In this document: one piece after another, positions 1-7,928 of the stretch
Position numbering within the stretch: position 1 is the first letter of the stretch
Layout of the letters: each line of letters begins with the position of its first letter
NCBI RefSeq assembly: GCF_000717335.1
Contig: NZ_JNYZ01000017.1
Location: 62,001 to 126,000 of the forward strand
Source of the DNA: Amycolatopsis jejuensis
Lineage (GTDB): Bacteria; Actinomycetota; Actinomycetes; Mycobacteriales; Pseudonocardiaceae
Direction: 5' to 3'
Length of the DNA: 64,000 nt
Position numbers and translations under genes: made by a program
Notes under the pieces: generated by a model
What the model saw: the letters and a program-made list of their open reading frames with translations, nothing else
The model's database searches: none
What the model was told of the DNA's origin: nothing

Positions 1-1628
1 GCGCCCTCCAGTTCGGAGAGGGTGGCCATTTCGGCGTGGGCGACGATGTGCTGGCCGGGGAGTGGCGGTCCGGGAACAGCAGCAGGGTAACGGGATACGG
101 CTCGGAGGAGGTCGGTGGTGGGAGGATTCGTGGGAACGGTGCCGGAGAGTTGGTGGGCGGAGGGAACAACCGGGGAAACAGCGTCGGGGAGTTGGTGGGC
201 GGGAAGATCCACGGAAGCAGCGCCGGGGAGCGGGTGGACGGGAAGATCCACGGAAGCAGCGCCGGGGAGCGGGTGGGTGAGAGGATCCGGGGAAACATCG
301 CCCGGAACGTAGTGAGCGGCGGGAGGATCCGGGGAAACACGGCCCGGAAGGTAGTCCGCAGAGGGAAGAACCGTCGAAACATCGTCGCGGAGGTGGCCAG
401 TAGTGGCCAAACCGTCGACGCTGACGCGGAATGCCGTCACCTCCTGGTGTTCCGGCGTCGGGTCCGCGACCGGCGGGAATACTGCGGGCCAGGACGGCGC
501 GGCGAGATCCAGCAGCTCATACAACAGCGGGCGGAGGATTTCCGCACACTTGCCGCCGTATTCCACGGCTTCCGTCGCGGCCGAACCCATTGGGCCGGTG
601 GCGATGGCGGTCGCGAGCTGGGTGCGCAGTGGTGCGTCGTCCAGGTGGGGTGCGGTGGCGATGAGGTTGGCGAGTGGGGAGTCCGGTACGACGGTGTCCG
701 CAGCCGGGCTGGCGAACAGCACCGGGATCTGTGCCGCGGCGGCGTACAAGGGCATGGAACCGCAGTCGCTGACGACGACGTCTGCGGACAGGATCGTGGC
801 TTGCCAGCCGCGTTGGGGTGGGATGACGGTCAGGCCTGCTCGGAGGGCGGTGGCGAGGTTCGCGCGGACCTGGTGTGGGCTGTGCGCGGACCAGATGCCG
901 GGGTGCAGGACCAGGCTCACGCGGTAGTCGTCGAGGGGGAGTTCGGCCAGGAAGCGCTGGGGCAGAAGCGGATCTGACCCCAGTAGCGACTGCGGGCCCC
1001 AAGTCGAAGCAAGTACCACGTGGGTGCACCGGTCCGAGTTGAGCAGGCGGCGGAAGTGCGGGATCCGGTGGGTGCTGGCCAGCATCCGGTCGTGGCAGGG
1101 GTCGCCGATCACGACTGCGCGGGCGGCGGTGGCCGGTTCCAGGTGGGACAGCTGGGAGGAATGCGACAGGCCGATCCGGAGGTGGCGACCGCGGAGCCGT
1201 TTCGGGTTGAGGCCGGACACCGTCTCACTGCGCGGGTAGTACTTCTGGTGGCCGATGCCGTGTGCCACCAGCAGGACCGGGCAGGAAAGCTCGTCCAGTG
1301 CGTCGTTCTCACTGGCGGCGATCGCCAGGTCGAACTGCGTTTGCACGGCTTGCTGCCACGGCAGTACGAGTGCGTCGAGGCTCGCCAGGAATTCCTCCAC
1401 ACCTGCGCTGAACAGGGCCCGGTCGTGCTCGTTCCAAGTGAAGACGATCTGCACGCGGTGGTCGTCATCGAGGAGCGACCGGATGTCCAGCAAGCGGGTG
1501 AGCGTGGTGACCGTGCGGGCGACGATCAGGACCCGTCGTTGCACGGGGTAGGTGAGCCAGTGGTCGTACGCCGGATCAACCGGGACTTTCCGCCAAAACG
1601 ACGGGGGGGGGGTGGGCTTTTCGGCCAT
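1..1628 (-). CDS. GT-B-fold glycosyltransferase-like protein, 3' end outside window
   Basis: The frame is open on the minus strand from ATG at 1628 to the window edge, giving at least 542 residues without a stop. Residues about 30-370 resemble the large uncharacterised actinobacterial proteins with a GT-B or CDP-glycerol-transferase-like fold: alternating hydrophobic strands, a motif VVSDCGSMPLYAAAAQIPVL and a preceding LHPGIW. Such proteins usually bind an activated sugar or polyol, but substrate and activity are unknown. After about residue 400 the protein becomes a proline-rich tail of 13-14-residue repeats. The ATG overlaps the stop of the upstream response regulator (TGATG), so the two are probably translationally coupled. 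A ten-base G tract lies about five codons into the gene. The CDS is well supported by its length and domain-like sequence; the function is a weak guess. Confidence 0.8.
   Translation of the reverse strand, partial: MAEKPTPPPSFWRKVPVDPAYDHWLTYPVQRRVLIVARTVTTLTRLLDIRSLLDDDHRVQIVFTWNEHDRALFSAGVEEFLASLDALVLPWQQAVQTQFDLAIAASENDALDELSCPVLLVAHGIGHQKYYPRSETVSGLNPKRLRGRHLRIGLSHSSQLSHLEPATAARAVVIGDPCHDRMLASTHRIPHFRRLLNSDRCTHVVLASTWGPQSLLGSDPLLPQRFLAELPLDDYRVSLVLHPGIWSAHSPHQVRANLATALRAGLTVIPPQRGWQATILSADVVVSDCGSMPLYAAAAQIPVLFASPAADTVVPDSPLANLIATAPHLDDAPLRTQLATAIATGPMGSAATEAVEYGGKCAEILRPLLYELLDLAAPSWPAVFPPVADPTPEHQEVTAFRVSVDGLATTGHLRDDVSTVLPSADYLPGRVSPDPPAAHYVPGDVSPDPLTHPLPGAASVDLPVHPLPGAASVDLPAHQLPDAVSPVVPSAHQLSGTVPTNPPTTDLLRAVSRYPAAVPGPPLPGQHIVAHAEMATLSELEG
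115..375. repeat. Tandem repeats coding for a proline-rich tail
   Basis: Two copies of a 37-base sequence are identical at 201-237 and 240-276 (period 39). Four or so more diverged copies flank them. On the minus strand they encode 13-14-residue units of the type HPLPGAASVDLPV, HYVPGDVSPDPLT and HQLSGTVPTNPPTT, about six units in all. The tail is probably disordered and surface-exposed or a spacer. Identical neighbouring units suggest recent slippage or recombination. Confidence 0.85.
1603..1612. other. Ten-base G homopolymer near the 5' end of a gene
   Basis: Ten consecutive G residues (C on the coding strand) lie within codons 6-9 of the minus-strand gene starting at 1628 and encode part of a Pro-Pro-Pro run. 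A length change that is not a multiple of three would shift the frame almost at once. It may be a slippage site or a sequencing-sensitive tract. Confidence 0.7.
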
Positions 1629-2254
1629 CACTTGCCGCGGCGGGCGATCCAGGCGGCGGCTTGGGTACGGCGTTGCATGCCCAGCTTGGCGAGCACCGAC
1701 GTCACGTAATTCTTCACCGTTTTCTCCGCCAGGAAGAGCCGTTCGGCGATTTCGCGGTTGGACAGGCCCTGCCCGATGAGCTCCAGTACGTCGCGCTCGC
1801 GGTCGGTCAGAGTGGACAGTTCGTCCGTCGGCGGGTGGCGCAGCTTGTCGAGTACACGGGCGGTGCTCACCGGGTCCAGCAGGGACCGGCCGGCGGCTAC
1901 CTCGCGGACCGCGTTCACCACGTCCTGACCGCGGACCTGCTTCAGCAGATAGCCCGACGCGCCCGCCATGATTGCGCCGACCATGGCTTCCTCGTCGTCG
2001 AACGCGGTGAGCATGAGGCAGGCCGGGGGGTTCGGCTTGGACCGCAGCTCGCGGCACAGGGTGATGCCGTCGCCGTCGCCGAGGCGTACGTCGACCACTG
2101 CGACGTCCGGTTCGACGTGCATCGCCACCGCGAGCGCCTCCTCGACGCTCCCGGCCTCGGCGACGACCTCGAGGTCTGACTCGTCGCTCAGCAGGTCGCG
2201 CAGGCCCCGCCGGACGAGTTCGTGATCGTCGACTAGCAGTACCTGGATCGGCAT
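1628..2254 (-). CDS. NarL/FixJ-family response regulator, DevR/DosR-like
   Basis: A 208-residue two-component response regulator. Residues 1-120 form the receiver: acidic pair D9-D10, phosphoacceptor D55 in VAVVDVRLGDGDG, T83 and conserved K105. Residues about 145-205 form a LuxR-type helix-turn-helix with LTDRERDVLELIGQGLSNRE and the segment FLAEKTVKNYV, which closely matches M. tuberculosis DevR (DosR). That similarity suggests a global stress or dormancy-type regulator, but no histidine kinase gene is adjacent, so it is an orphan here. Its stop codon overlaps the ATG of the next gene by one base, implying co-expression with the GT-B-like protein. Family assignment is firm; the regulon is unknown. 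Confidence 0.95.
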   Translation of the reverse strand: MPIQVLLVDDHELVRRGLRDLLSDESDLEVVAEAGSVEEALAVAMHVEPDVAVVDVRLGDGDGITLCRELRSKPNPPACLMLTAFDDEEAMVGAIMAGASGYLLKQVRGQDVVNAVREVAAGRSLLDPVSTARVLDKLRHPPTDELSTLTDRERDVLELIGQGLSNREIAERLFLAEKTVKNYVTSVLAKLGMQRRTQAAAWIARRGK

Positions 2255-2263
2255 CTGTCCAGG

Positions 2264-3742
2264 TTACGGTGCATGCGCCGGTTCGTCCGCCCGTGGTGCC
2301 GCAGACCACCGGTGGCCGACGTAACGCCCGAGCACGGCGACCAGGATCAGCACCGCCACCGTGCCGAGGGTGAAGACCTCGAACGTCAGCCGCGAGACTT
2401 GCCACTTGCCCTCGAAGTCGTAGTCCACGCCCAGCAGCGGTTCGAGCGCTCCCGGGAACAGCGCCGACCACGAGCCGATGACGATCCACGCGTAGACCAG
2501 GCCCGCGCAGACGAGGAAACCTGCGCGTCCGCCTGGTACGCGGTATGGGCGCGGAACATCGATGCGCCGGAGTGCCACGAGTGCCGGGATGATCACGAGG
2601 TACGACATCAGCAGCGTGGTGATCGCAACCGTGAGCACGACCTTGAACAGCGCCGCCGCGTCGCCACCGGCAACTGCCATCGCGGCGAACATGAACACCG
2701 TCGCGATCACGCCGGACAGCAGGTTCGTGCGCACCGGCGTGCCCAGCCGCGGGTGGAACGCGCCGAGTCCGCGCGAGAAGAAACCGCCGTCCGCGGCGGC
2801 GATCGCTTGCATCCGGTCGCTGACGACCATCCACGCGCTGCCCTGGGTGACCAGCGAAAACACGAACAACACCGCGGTGAGGACCAGGATCGGCCCGCCC
2901 GCGCCGCCGTAGACGCCGAACACGAGCCGCGCCGCTTCCATGAAGCCGCCGATTCCGGTGATCCGGTCCGGCGGCACGACCGCGAGGATCGCCAGCACCG
3001 GCAGTACGTAACAGAGCGCGGCGACGGTGGTGGCCCGCCCGAGCGCCGGTGCGACGTCGCGTTGCGGGTCGTGCATTTCCGCTCCGGCCGCATTCGGGGC
3101 TTCGAATCCGACGTACGCGAACAGCAAAACCGGTACGAGCGCGAGGAAACCGGCGACGGTCGGGCTGAAATGCGCGGCGGAAAGCCCGGCGAAACCGTGG
3201 GAAATGCCGTATCCGAGCGCGGTTCCGGTGAAGACGGTGATGGTGAAGACCTTCGCCACCGCACCGGCGGTGACGACCCATTTCCCGTGGCGCAGCGAGA
3301 TGATGGCAATCAGGATCGCGACCCAGATGAACGCGAGCTTGAACAGGTAGTCGGCGACCGTGCCGGTACCCAGCGGCGAGAGGAAACCGTCCCACGTGGC
3401 GGCGGCAATGAACGACAGCGTGCCGCCGAGCCAGATCGGATTGGTGACCCAATAGAACAGCGTCGTCACCGCCGCGACGGCCTTGCCGAAGGCGAGCTTG
3501 ACCCACACATACGGCCCGCCTTCTTGCGGAAACGCGGCTCCGGTTTCGGCGAAAAGCATCGAATACGGGACCAGGAACAGGATGACAATGGCGATGCTCC
3601 AGGTGAGCGCTTCGCCGCCGCCGGACGCGATCTGCCCGAAGGTGTCGAACGAAATCACGGCGGCGACGCTCATTGCCACGATGTCGAAACGGCGCAGGGT
3701 CCGGGGGAGAAATGTCGTATCCGGCGGGGAGATCGTAGCCAT
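2264..3742 (-). CDS. APC-superfamily amino acid permease
   Basis: About 492 residues with some 12-14 hydrophobic helices, beginning with the APC signature DIVAMSVAAVISFDTFGQIA and a GAAFPQEGGPYVWVKLAFGK loop typical of amino acid or GABA-type transporters. It presumably imports amino acids or amines by cation symport; the substrate cannot be read from sequence. A GTG at 3757 is in frame, but the ATG at 3742 has the Shine-Dalgarno sequence GAAAGG about seven bases upstream, so 3742 is preferred. It ends nine bases before the response regulator gene starts, so the two may share a transcript. Confidence 0.9.
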   Translation of the reverse strand: MATISPPDTTFLPRTLRRFDIVAMSVAAVISFDTFGQIASGGGEALTWSIAIVILFLVPYSMLFAETGAAFPQEGGPYVWVKLAFGKAVAAVTTLFYWVTNPIWLGGTLSFIAAATWDGFLSPLGTGTVADYLFKLAFIWVAILIAIISLRHGKWVVTAGAVAKVFTITVFTGTALGYGISHGFAGLSAAHFSPTVAGFLALVPVLLFAYVGFEAPNAAGAEMHDPQRDVAPALGRATTVAALCYVLPVLAILAVVPPDRITGIGGFMEAARLVFGVYGGAGGPILVLTAVLFVFSLVTQGSAWMVVSDRMQAIAAADGGFFSRGLGAFHPRLGTPVRTNLLSGVIATVFMFAAMAVAGGDAAALFKVVLTVAITTLLMSYLVIIPALVALRRIDVPRPYRVPGGRAGFLVCAGLVYAWIVIGSWSALFPGALEPLLGVDYDFEGKWQVSRLTFEVFTLGTVAVLILVAVLGRYVGHRWSAAPRADEPAHAP

Positions 3743-3858
3743 GCGGGTGCCTTTCACCGGAGCCCTCGATCCGGCGGAACCGGACTTTTCGTCAAAATAC
3801 CGCTCAGCGGTTCATGATCGACGAATCCGGTCCGGCAGGGCAACAGCCCTGCCCGCGG

Positions 3859-4653
3859 CTACTCTTCGCAAGCGACTCCGTCTCGGTTGCGGTCCAAGGC
3901 GGGTCGGTAACCCGGGTCCCAGACGTGGAGTGGGGCCGCACCCGCGGCCCGTGCTGCTGCGCAATTCTTGTAATACACAGCGCTCGGCTTCTTCGTTTCC
4001 GGTTCTTCGGTCTTCACCGGTGGCGGGTCGACATGCGTGGACGTTTTCGGCGGGGGCGGCGGCGTCGGGGTGGTAGGCGTAGGTGCATTGATCACCCCTT
4101 TGCATGGAGGCGCCCACAATCCCACCGCCGCTTTCTGCGCACTATCAGCCGCCGTCCGCAATGCGTCCGATGCCGTCGACGCCAATTGCGCGTAACCATT
4201 TTCCAATGCGGCGGTGGCGTAGTCATTTCCGTCCGCCAAAGACAGCGCAACTCCATCGGCGGTTTCGGATGTGATCGACACCGCCACCCCGGCGAGTTTC
4301 GTACTGGCCCAGGTCATCGTTTCCGGTGCAAAACAGTTGTTCCCCGTCGCCACGACGATTCCGAGAAGGTGCACGGTGCGGTGGCTGCCGTCGGAACCGG
4401 CGAGGTCGACGGTGGCGCCGTCGGTGACTTTCTCCACGGTGTACGTCGTCGGCGCCGCAGTGGTCGAGGACGTGGCGGTGGTCGACGTCGTGGCTGCAGT
4501 CACCGGTGCGGCGACCGGTTGCGGCGCAGGCGGTTCCGATTTTCCGAGAACTGCGCCCAGCACGAAAAGAACCGCGAAACCGCTGAGCGTGACCGTCAGC
4601 CACATCGGGAACTTCGGCCGGGTACCGGACGACGCTGCGGGGGTGGAGTCCAT
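3859..4653 (-). CDS. Membrane-anchored SNase-like protein with Excalibur domain, probably inactive
   Basis: 264 residues. A single membrane segment at about 18-36 is followed by a Thr/Ala linker, a thermonuclease-like domain (about 71-185), a Pro/Thr-rich linker and a C-terminal Excalibur calcium-binding domain ending DRNRDGVACEE, where DxNxDGxxCE is the metal-loop signature. The topology puts both domains outside the cell. The nuclease domain looks degenerate: the usual DGDT is DGAT, the arginine expected before LLGI is histidine, and the following aspartate and glutamate are missing. It may bind rather than cut nucleic acid or wall material. The domain order is common in actinobacteria; loss of activity is inferred from the missing residues. 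Confidence 0.85.
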   Translation of the reverse strand: MDSTPAASSGTRPKFPMWLTVTLSGFAVLFVLGAVLGKSEPPAPQPVAAPVTAATTSTTATSSTTAAPTTYTVEKVTDGATVDLAGSDGSHRTVHLLGIVVATGNNCFAPETMTWASTKLAGVAVSITSETADGVALSLADGNDYATAALENGYAQLASTASDALRTAADSAQKAAVGLWAPPCKGVINAPTPTTPTPPPPPKTSTHVDPPPVKTEEPETKKPSAVYYKNCAAARAAGAAPLHVWDPGYRPALDRNRDGVACEE

Positions 4654-4835
4654 TCGGAATTCCTCGTTCCTGAGGCGGGTGCCGAATGGTGTTCGCGGAA
4701 GTGCCCGCCGGTGTTACGCAAAGCCGGAAAGTCACGGACACGTCACAAAGTCCGCCGTTTCTCCGGCAGGTGTGACAGGGTGCCGGTTTCCGACGATGGG
4801 TTTCTCGGAATCGTCAAGGAGAAAGCGCACCCACA

Positions 4836-6266
4836 ATGGCCGAGCTGATCGACCGGTTGTCCTTGTCCGCGGCCGGGCAGATGCCCGCCGGGGACGTCGA
4901 ATTCACCGCGATCGACGTGAAGGCGACCGGTTTGCGGACCGGCCGGATCGTCGAACTCGCCGCGATCCGGTTCCGCGGCGACGGGACGTTCCTCGGCGAG
5001 TTCGCCAGCGTCGTGTCACCCGGCCGCAAGGACCGGGCGCAACGCGCACCCCGCAACCCGCACCGCATCGCCGCCGCGGAACTCGCCGGCGCCCCGGATT
5101 TCGCCGACCTCCTCGGCCCGCTGCTCGACCTGTGCCAGGACGCCATCGTCGTGGCCGACGACCTCACGCTGGTTGACAGTGTCCTCGCCGCCGAGGTCCG
5201 CCGCCTCGGCATCCAGCTGCCCCGGATGCCCGGCATCTCCCTCCGCGACACCGCGCAGGCGACGCTCCGCCTGCCCAACTACCGCCTCGCCACCGTCGCC
5301 CGCGCGTTCGGCATCGCCGACTTCCCCGGCTACCTCGCGGCAGCGTCCGCCCGTGCCTGCGCGCGGGCAGTCATCGCCCTGGTCGGGGTACACGGTCTGC
5401 GCCTCGCCGGACGGCCGCGGCTTCCGGAACTGCCGCTGTACGAGGCAGGCGCCGCCGTGGTCCGGCGTTCCGAAACCGGCGCGGAGAAAGGCTGGATGGC
5501 CGAGGTCGTCGACCGGGTCCCGGCGACCGGCGGTGGCGCGCCGGCCGCGCAGGCGTACCTCGACCTGCTGGCCGAAGCGGTCGGCGACGAGTTCCTCTCC
5601 GACGACGAGGTCTGGTCGCTGGCCGGGCTCGCCGCCGAAGCCGGGCTCCCTGAAGCCGAAGTACGCCGTATGCACGCGGATTTCGTCGCCGCGCTGCGTA
5701 CGGTCGCGGAATCCGACGGCGTGGTCACCGCGGGCGAAGGCCGGGAACTCCGTCAGGTCGCGGACGCGCTCGGGGTCCCGCAAGCGGTCGCCGACCTGCG
5801 GGTCACTGCCTCGGGCCGCAAGGCCACGCGGGTGCTGGTGCTCGGCACGTCGGCCGGCGCGGACCAGCTGCGGGCGCGCGTGCTCGCGGAAGGCGTGCAG
5901 CTCGCGCAGAAGCTCACCGGTTCGGTCACGCACCTGGTCTACGACTCGACCGTCCGCGACACCGAACCGCGCCTCACCCGCGCCCTCGAACTCGGCGCCC
6001 GCACCCTCGGCCTCGACGAAGCCCCCGTCCAGCTCGGTTTCGAAACCGAGCCGCAGGAGATCAAGGAGCCCCAAACCGCCCCGACCACCAAACGGTTCGT
6101 CGGCGTCATGCTGATGGGCACCGGGCTGCTCATGATGATCCTGACCATCGTCGCGTTGTTCACCGGCGCGGGGCTCGGGGCTGGGATCGTGATGGCGGTG
6201 TTCGGCGTAGGTGCGCTGGTCGGCGGTTGGTATCTCAACGAAACCAACCGGTTACCGGCCGTCTGA
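4836..6266 (+). CDS. Degenerate DnaQ-like exonuclease with TerB-like, BRCT-like and membrane segments
   Basis: 476 residues. Residues about 20-185 follow the DEDD 3'-5' exonuclease fold, but the first motif reads FTAIDVKATG (D27, K29) where active enzymes have DxE. The later His-Asn and His/Asp positions are also replaced (VADDLTLVDS; ARACARAV). A helical TerB-like region (about 250-320) and a BRCT-like region beginning RVLVLGTSAGADQLRARV follow, then two transmembrane helices (about 420-470). BRCT modules bind DNA ends or phosphopeptides, so this may be a membrane-tethered DNA-binding protein rather than a nuclease. AAGGAG lies 14 bases before the ATG. It overlaps the next, convergent gene by 15 bases. 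The fold is fairly sure; inactivity is inferred. Confidence 0.85.
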   Translation: MAELIDRLSLSAAGQMPAGDVEFTAIDVKATGLRTGRIVELAAIRFRGDGTFLGEFASVVSPGRKDRAQRAPRNPHRIAAAELAGAPDFADLLGPLLDLCQDAIVVADDLTLVDSVLAAEVRRLGIQLPRMPGISLRDTAQATLRLPNYRLATVARAFGIADFPGYLAAASARACARAVIALVGVHGLRLAGRPRLPELPLYEAGAAVVRRSETGAEKGWMAEVVDRVPATGGGAPAAQAYLDLLAEAVGDEFLSDDEVWSLAGLAAEAGLPEAEVRRMHADFVAALRTVAESDGVVTAGEGRELRQVADALGVPQAVADLRVTASGRKATRVLVLGTSAGADQLRARVLAEGVQLAQKLTGSVTHLVYDSTVRDTEPRLTRALELGARTLGLDEAPVQLGFETEPQEIKEPQTAPTTKRFVGVMLMGTGLLMMILTIVALFTGAGLGAGIVMAVFGVGALVGGWYLNETNRLPAV

Positions 6267-6581
6267 CACCGGCGCCGGAAACCTCTTCTCGTTCCGGTCC
6301 ACCTTCGCGTTCGCCGCCTCCAGCAGGTCGATCCCCAGCACGTCGGCCAGCCGGACCAGGTACAGCGTCACGTCGGCGATTTCGTCCCGTACGTTGAACT
6401 CCCGCGCCGGGTCGGCGCGCCAGTCCGCCGATTCGTCCGGGGTCAGCCACTGGAACAGCGCCGTCAGCTCGCCCACTTCGCCGGACAGCGCCATGGTCAG
6501 GTTTTTCGGCGTGTGGAACGGTTCCCAGTCACGGGCCGCGGCGAAGTCGCGCAGCCGCTGGGTGAGGTCGTCGAGGGTCAC
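6252..6581 (-). CDS. MazG-like nucleotide pyrophosphohydrolase
   Basis: 109 residues, the usual size of the single-domain MazG/RS21-C6 (dCTPase-like) family, which hydrolyses (d)NTPs to monophosphate and pyrophosphate and cleans the nucleotide pool. The all-helical metal-binding residues are present: E35-V-G-E38 and E67-I-A-D70 followed by VTLYLVRLAD. The nearby EPFHTPKNLTMALSGE is typical of the subgroup. It runs convergent to and slightly overlaps the degenerate exonuclease gene. No damaged residues were seen, so it is probably active; the preferred nucleotide is unknown. Confidence 0.93.
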   Translation of the reverse strand: MTLDDLTQRLRDFAAARDWEPFHTPKNLTMALSGEVGELTALFQWLTPDESADWRADPAREFNVRDEIADVTLYLVRLADVLGIDLLEAANAKVDRNEKRFPAPVSDGR

Positions 6582-6674
6582 CGGACCTGCCTATCACGCG
6601 CGGTGGTCACTGGGCCGAAAAGAGTACGCCGTTGGCCCACACGCGCGTGACGGGCGATACGGCAGACTGTCCGC

Positions 6675-7928
6675 GTGAGCGTGCCCGACCTGCGTCCCTA
6701 CCTGCGCAGCTTGGACGTGGCCACGCTCGCCGACCTGCTGCACGCACAGGCCGAGCGCGACCCCGAGCTGTGGCACTCCCTCGAGCTGCGCGCGGCCACC
6801 CACGCCGGCGACGTCACCGAGGCGCACCGGCTGCTGGACACGGCGGTGTCCGACGGCAACCTCGACTACACCGCCAAGATCGGCGCCGTCCTCGACACCG
6901 TGCGGCGACTGCTCGACGCAGGCAGCCGCGCCGACCTCGCCCCGCTTGCCCGCCGGGCGGTCGACGACATCGCCGAGATGCTCGACCGGCATCCCGCCGG
7001 TGACCTGGGCGAACGGCTCGACCGCGCGGTCGAGCTCTACGCCCGCGCGTGCGCCGCGCGGCCACCCGCGCCGGAGCCGCTCGCCGACTGGATCCTCGAC
7101 GCCGCCTTCGACGGCCGCGCCATCGCGCTCGCCGATTTCGCGCAGGCGCTCGGCGAACGAGGCGTAGATCGAATCAAGTCCACTGTGGACGAAGTACTCG
7201 CCGGACAGCCGGCTGGGCATCGGCTGGCGGTCGCGGAACGGCTACAGGAGGAGGTGGCGGAGGTCCGCGGGGACGTCGACGGGCTCGTCGCGATCCTGTC
7301 CGCCAAACCGCCGCGGGTCGACGTGAGCCTGAAGATCGTCCGCGTGCTGCGGGCTGCCGGACGGCACGGCGAGGCCATCGCGTACGCCGCCCGCGCGCTC
7401 ACTCCACATCAGACAGAGGGCGAAGAACTCACGTTGCGCCGCAAGGAGTTCGACGAGGAACCCAGCGTCGTCACGTACGCTGCCCTGCGCACCGCGGCGC
7501 TCGACGCCGGAGTGTGGACCGCGCAGCGCACGTCGGCTCTCGTGCGGCTGCGTGAGCGTGGAAACGCGGAAGAAATCGTCGGTGCGCTGCAAAGGGATGA
7601 GCGTCCGGACGAGGCCTGGCGCGCCGCCGTGCGGTTCGACGCCTCACTGGAAACGCGGCTGGAGCTGGCTGTCGAACGGGAGACGACGCATCCGGCCGAG
7701 GTGATCCCGGTGTACCGGACCCATCTCGAGCAGCTGATCGAGCTGAAGGACCCCAAGGCGTACCAGGAAGCGGCGAAGTACCTGAAAAAGCTGCGCACGC
7801 TGCACAAACGCGCGGACGCGGCGGAGGAGTTCACCGGCTACGTCGCCGAGCTGGTGAACGTCCACCGCCGCAAGACCCGGTTGATCGCGGAATTCCGCGC
7901 GGCCCGGATTGCGCTCCCGAAAGGCTAG
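6675..7928 (+). CDS. Helical-repeat protein of unknown function
   Basis: 417 residues from GTG at 6675. The protein is almost entirely alpha-helical, with TPR/HEAT-like pairs such as VLRAAGRHGEAIAYAARALT. The C-terminal YLKKLRTLHKRADAAEEFTG resembles the tail of actinobacterial SWIM zinc-finger proteins, but the Cys-Cys-Cys-His SWIM motif itself is absent. No signal peptide or membrane segment is visible, so it is probably a cytosolic scaffold. It overlaps the convergent acidic-protein gene by four bases. I do not recognise a named function. Confidence 0.8.
   Translation: MSVPDLRPYLRSLDVATLADLLHAQAERDPELWHSLELRAATHAGDVTEAHRLLDTAVSDGNLDYTAKIGAVLDTVRRLLDAGSRADLAPLARRAVDDIAEMLDRHPAGDLGERLDRAVELYARACAARPPAPEPLADWILDAAFDGRAIALADFAQALGERGVDRIKSTVDEVLAGQPAGHRLAVAERLQEEVAEVRGDVDGLVAILSAKPPRVDVSLKIVRVLRAAGRHGEAIAYAARALTPHQTEGEELTLRRKEFDEEPSVVTYAALRTAALDAGVWTAQRTSALVRLRERGNAEEIVGALQRDERPDEAWRAAVRFDASLETRLELAVERETTHPAEVIPVYRTHLEQLIELKDPKAYQEAAKYLKKLRTLHKRADAAEEFTGYVAELVNVHRRKTRLIAEFRAARIALPKG

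Noticed and set aside
2273..3817. Long open frame opposite the APC permease gene
   Set aside because: It is read through the permease in the antisense direction, is highly charged and Arg/His/Glu-rich, and has no domain or ribosome site. Long antisense frames are normal at this GC content.
4742..4776. GTCACA/TGTGAC inverted repeat before the DnaQ-like gene
   Set aside because: Six-base arms with a long loop are expected by chance, and the position does not match a clear promoter.
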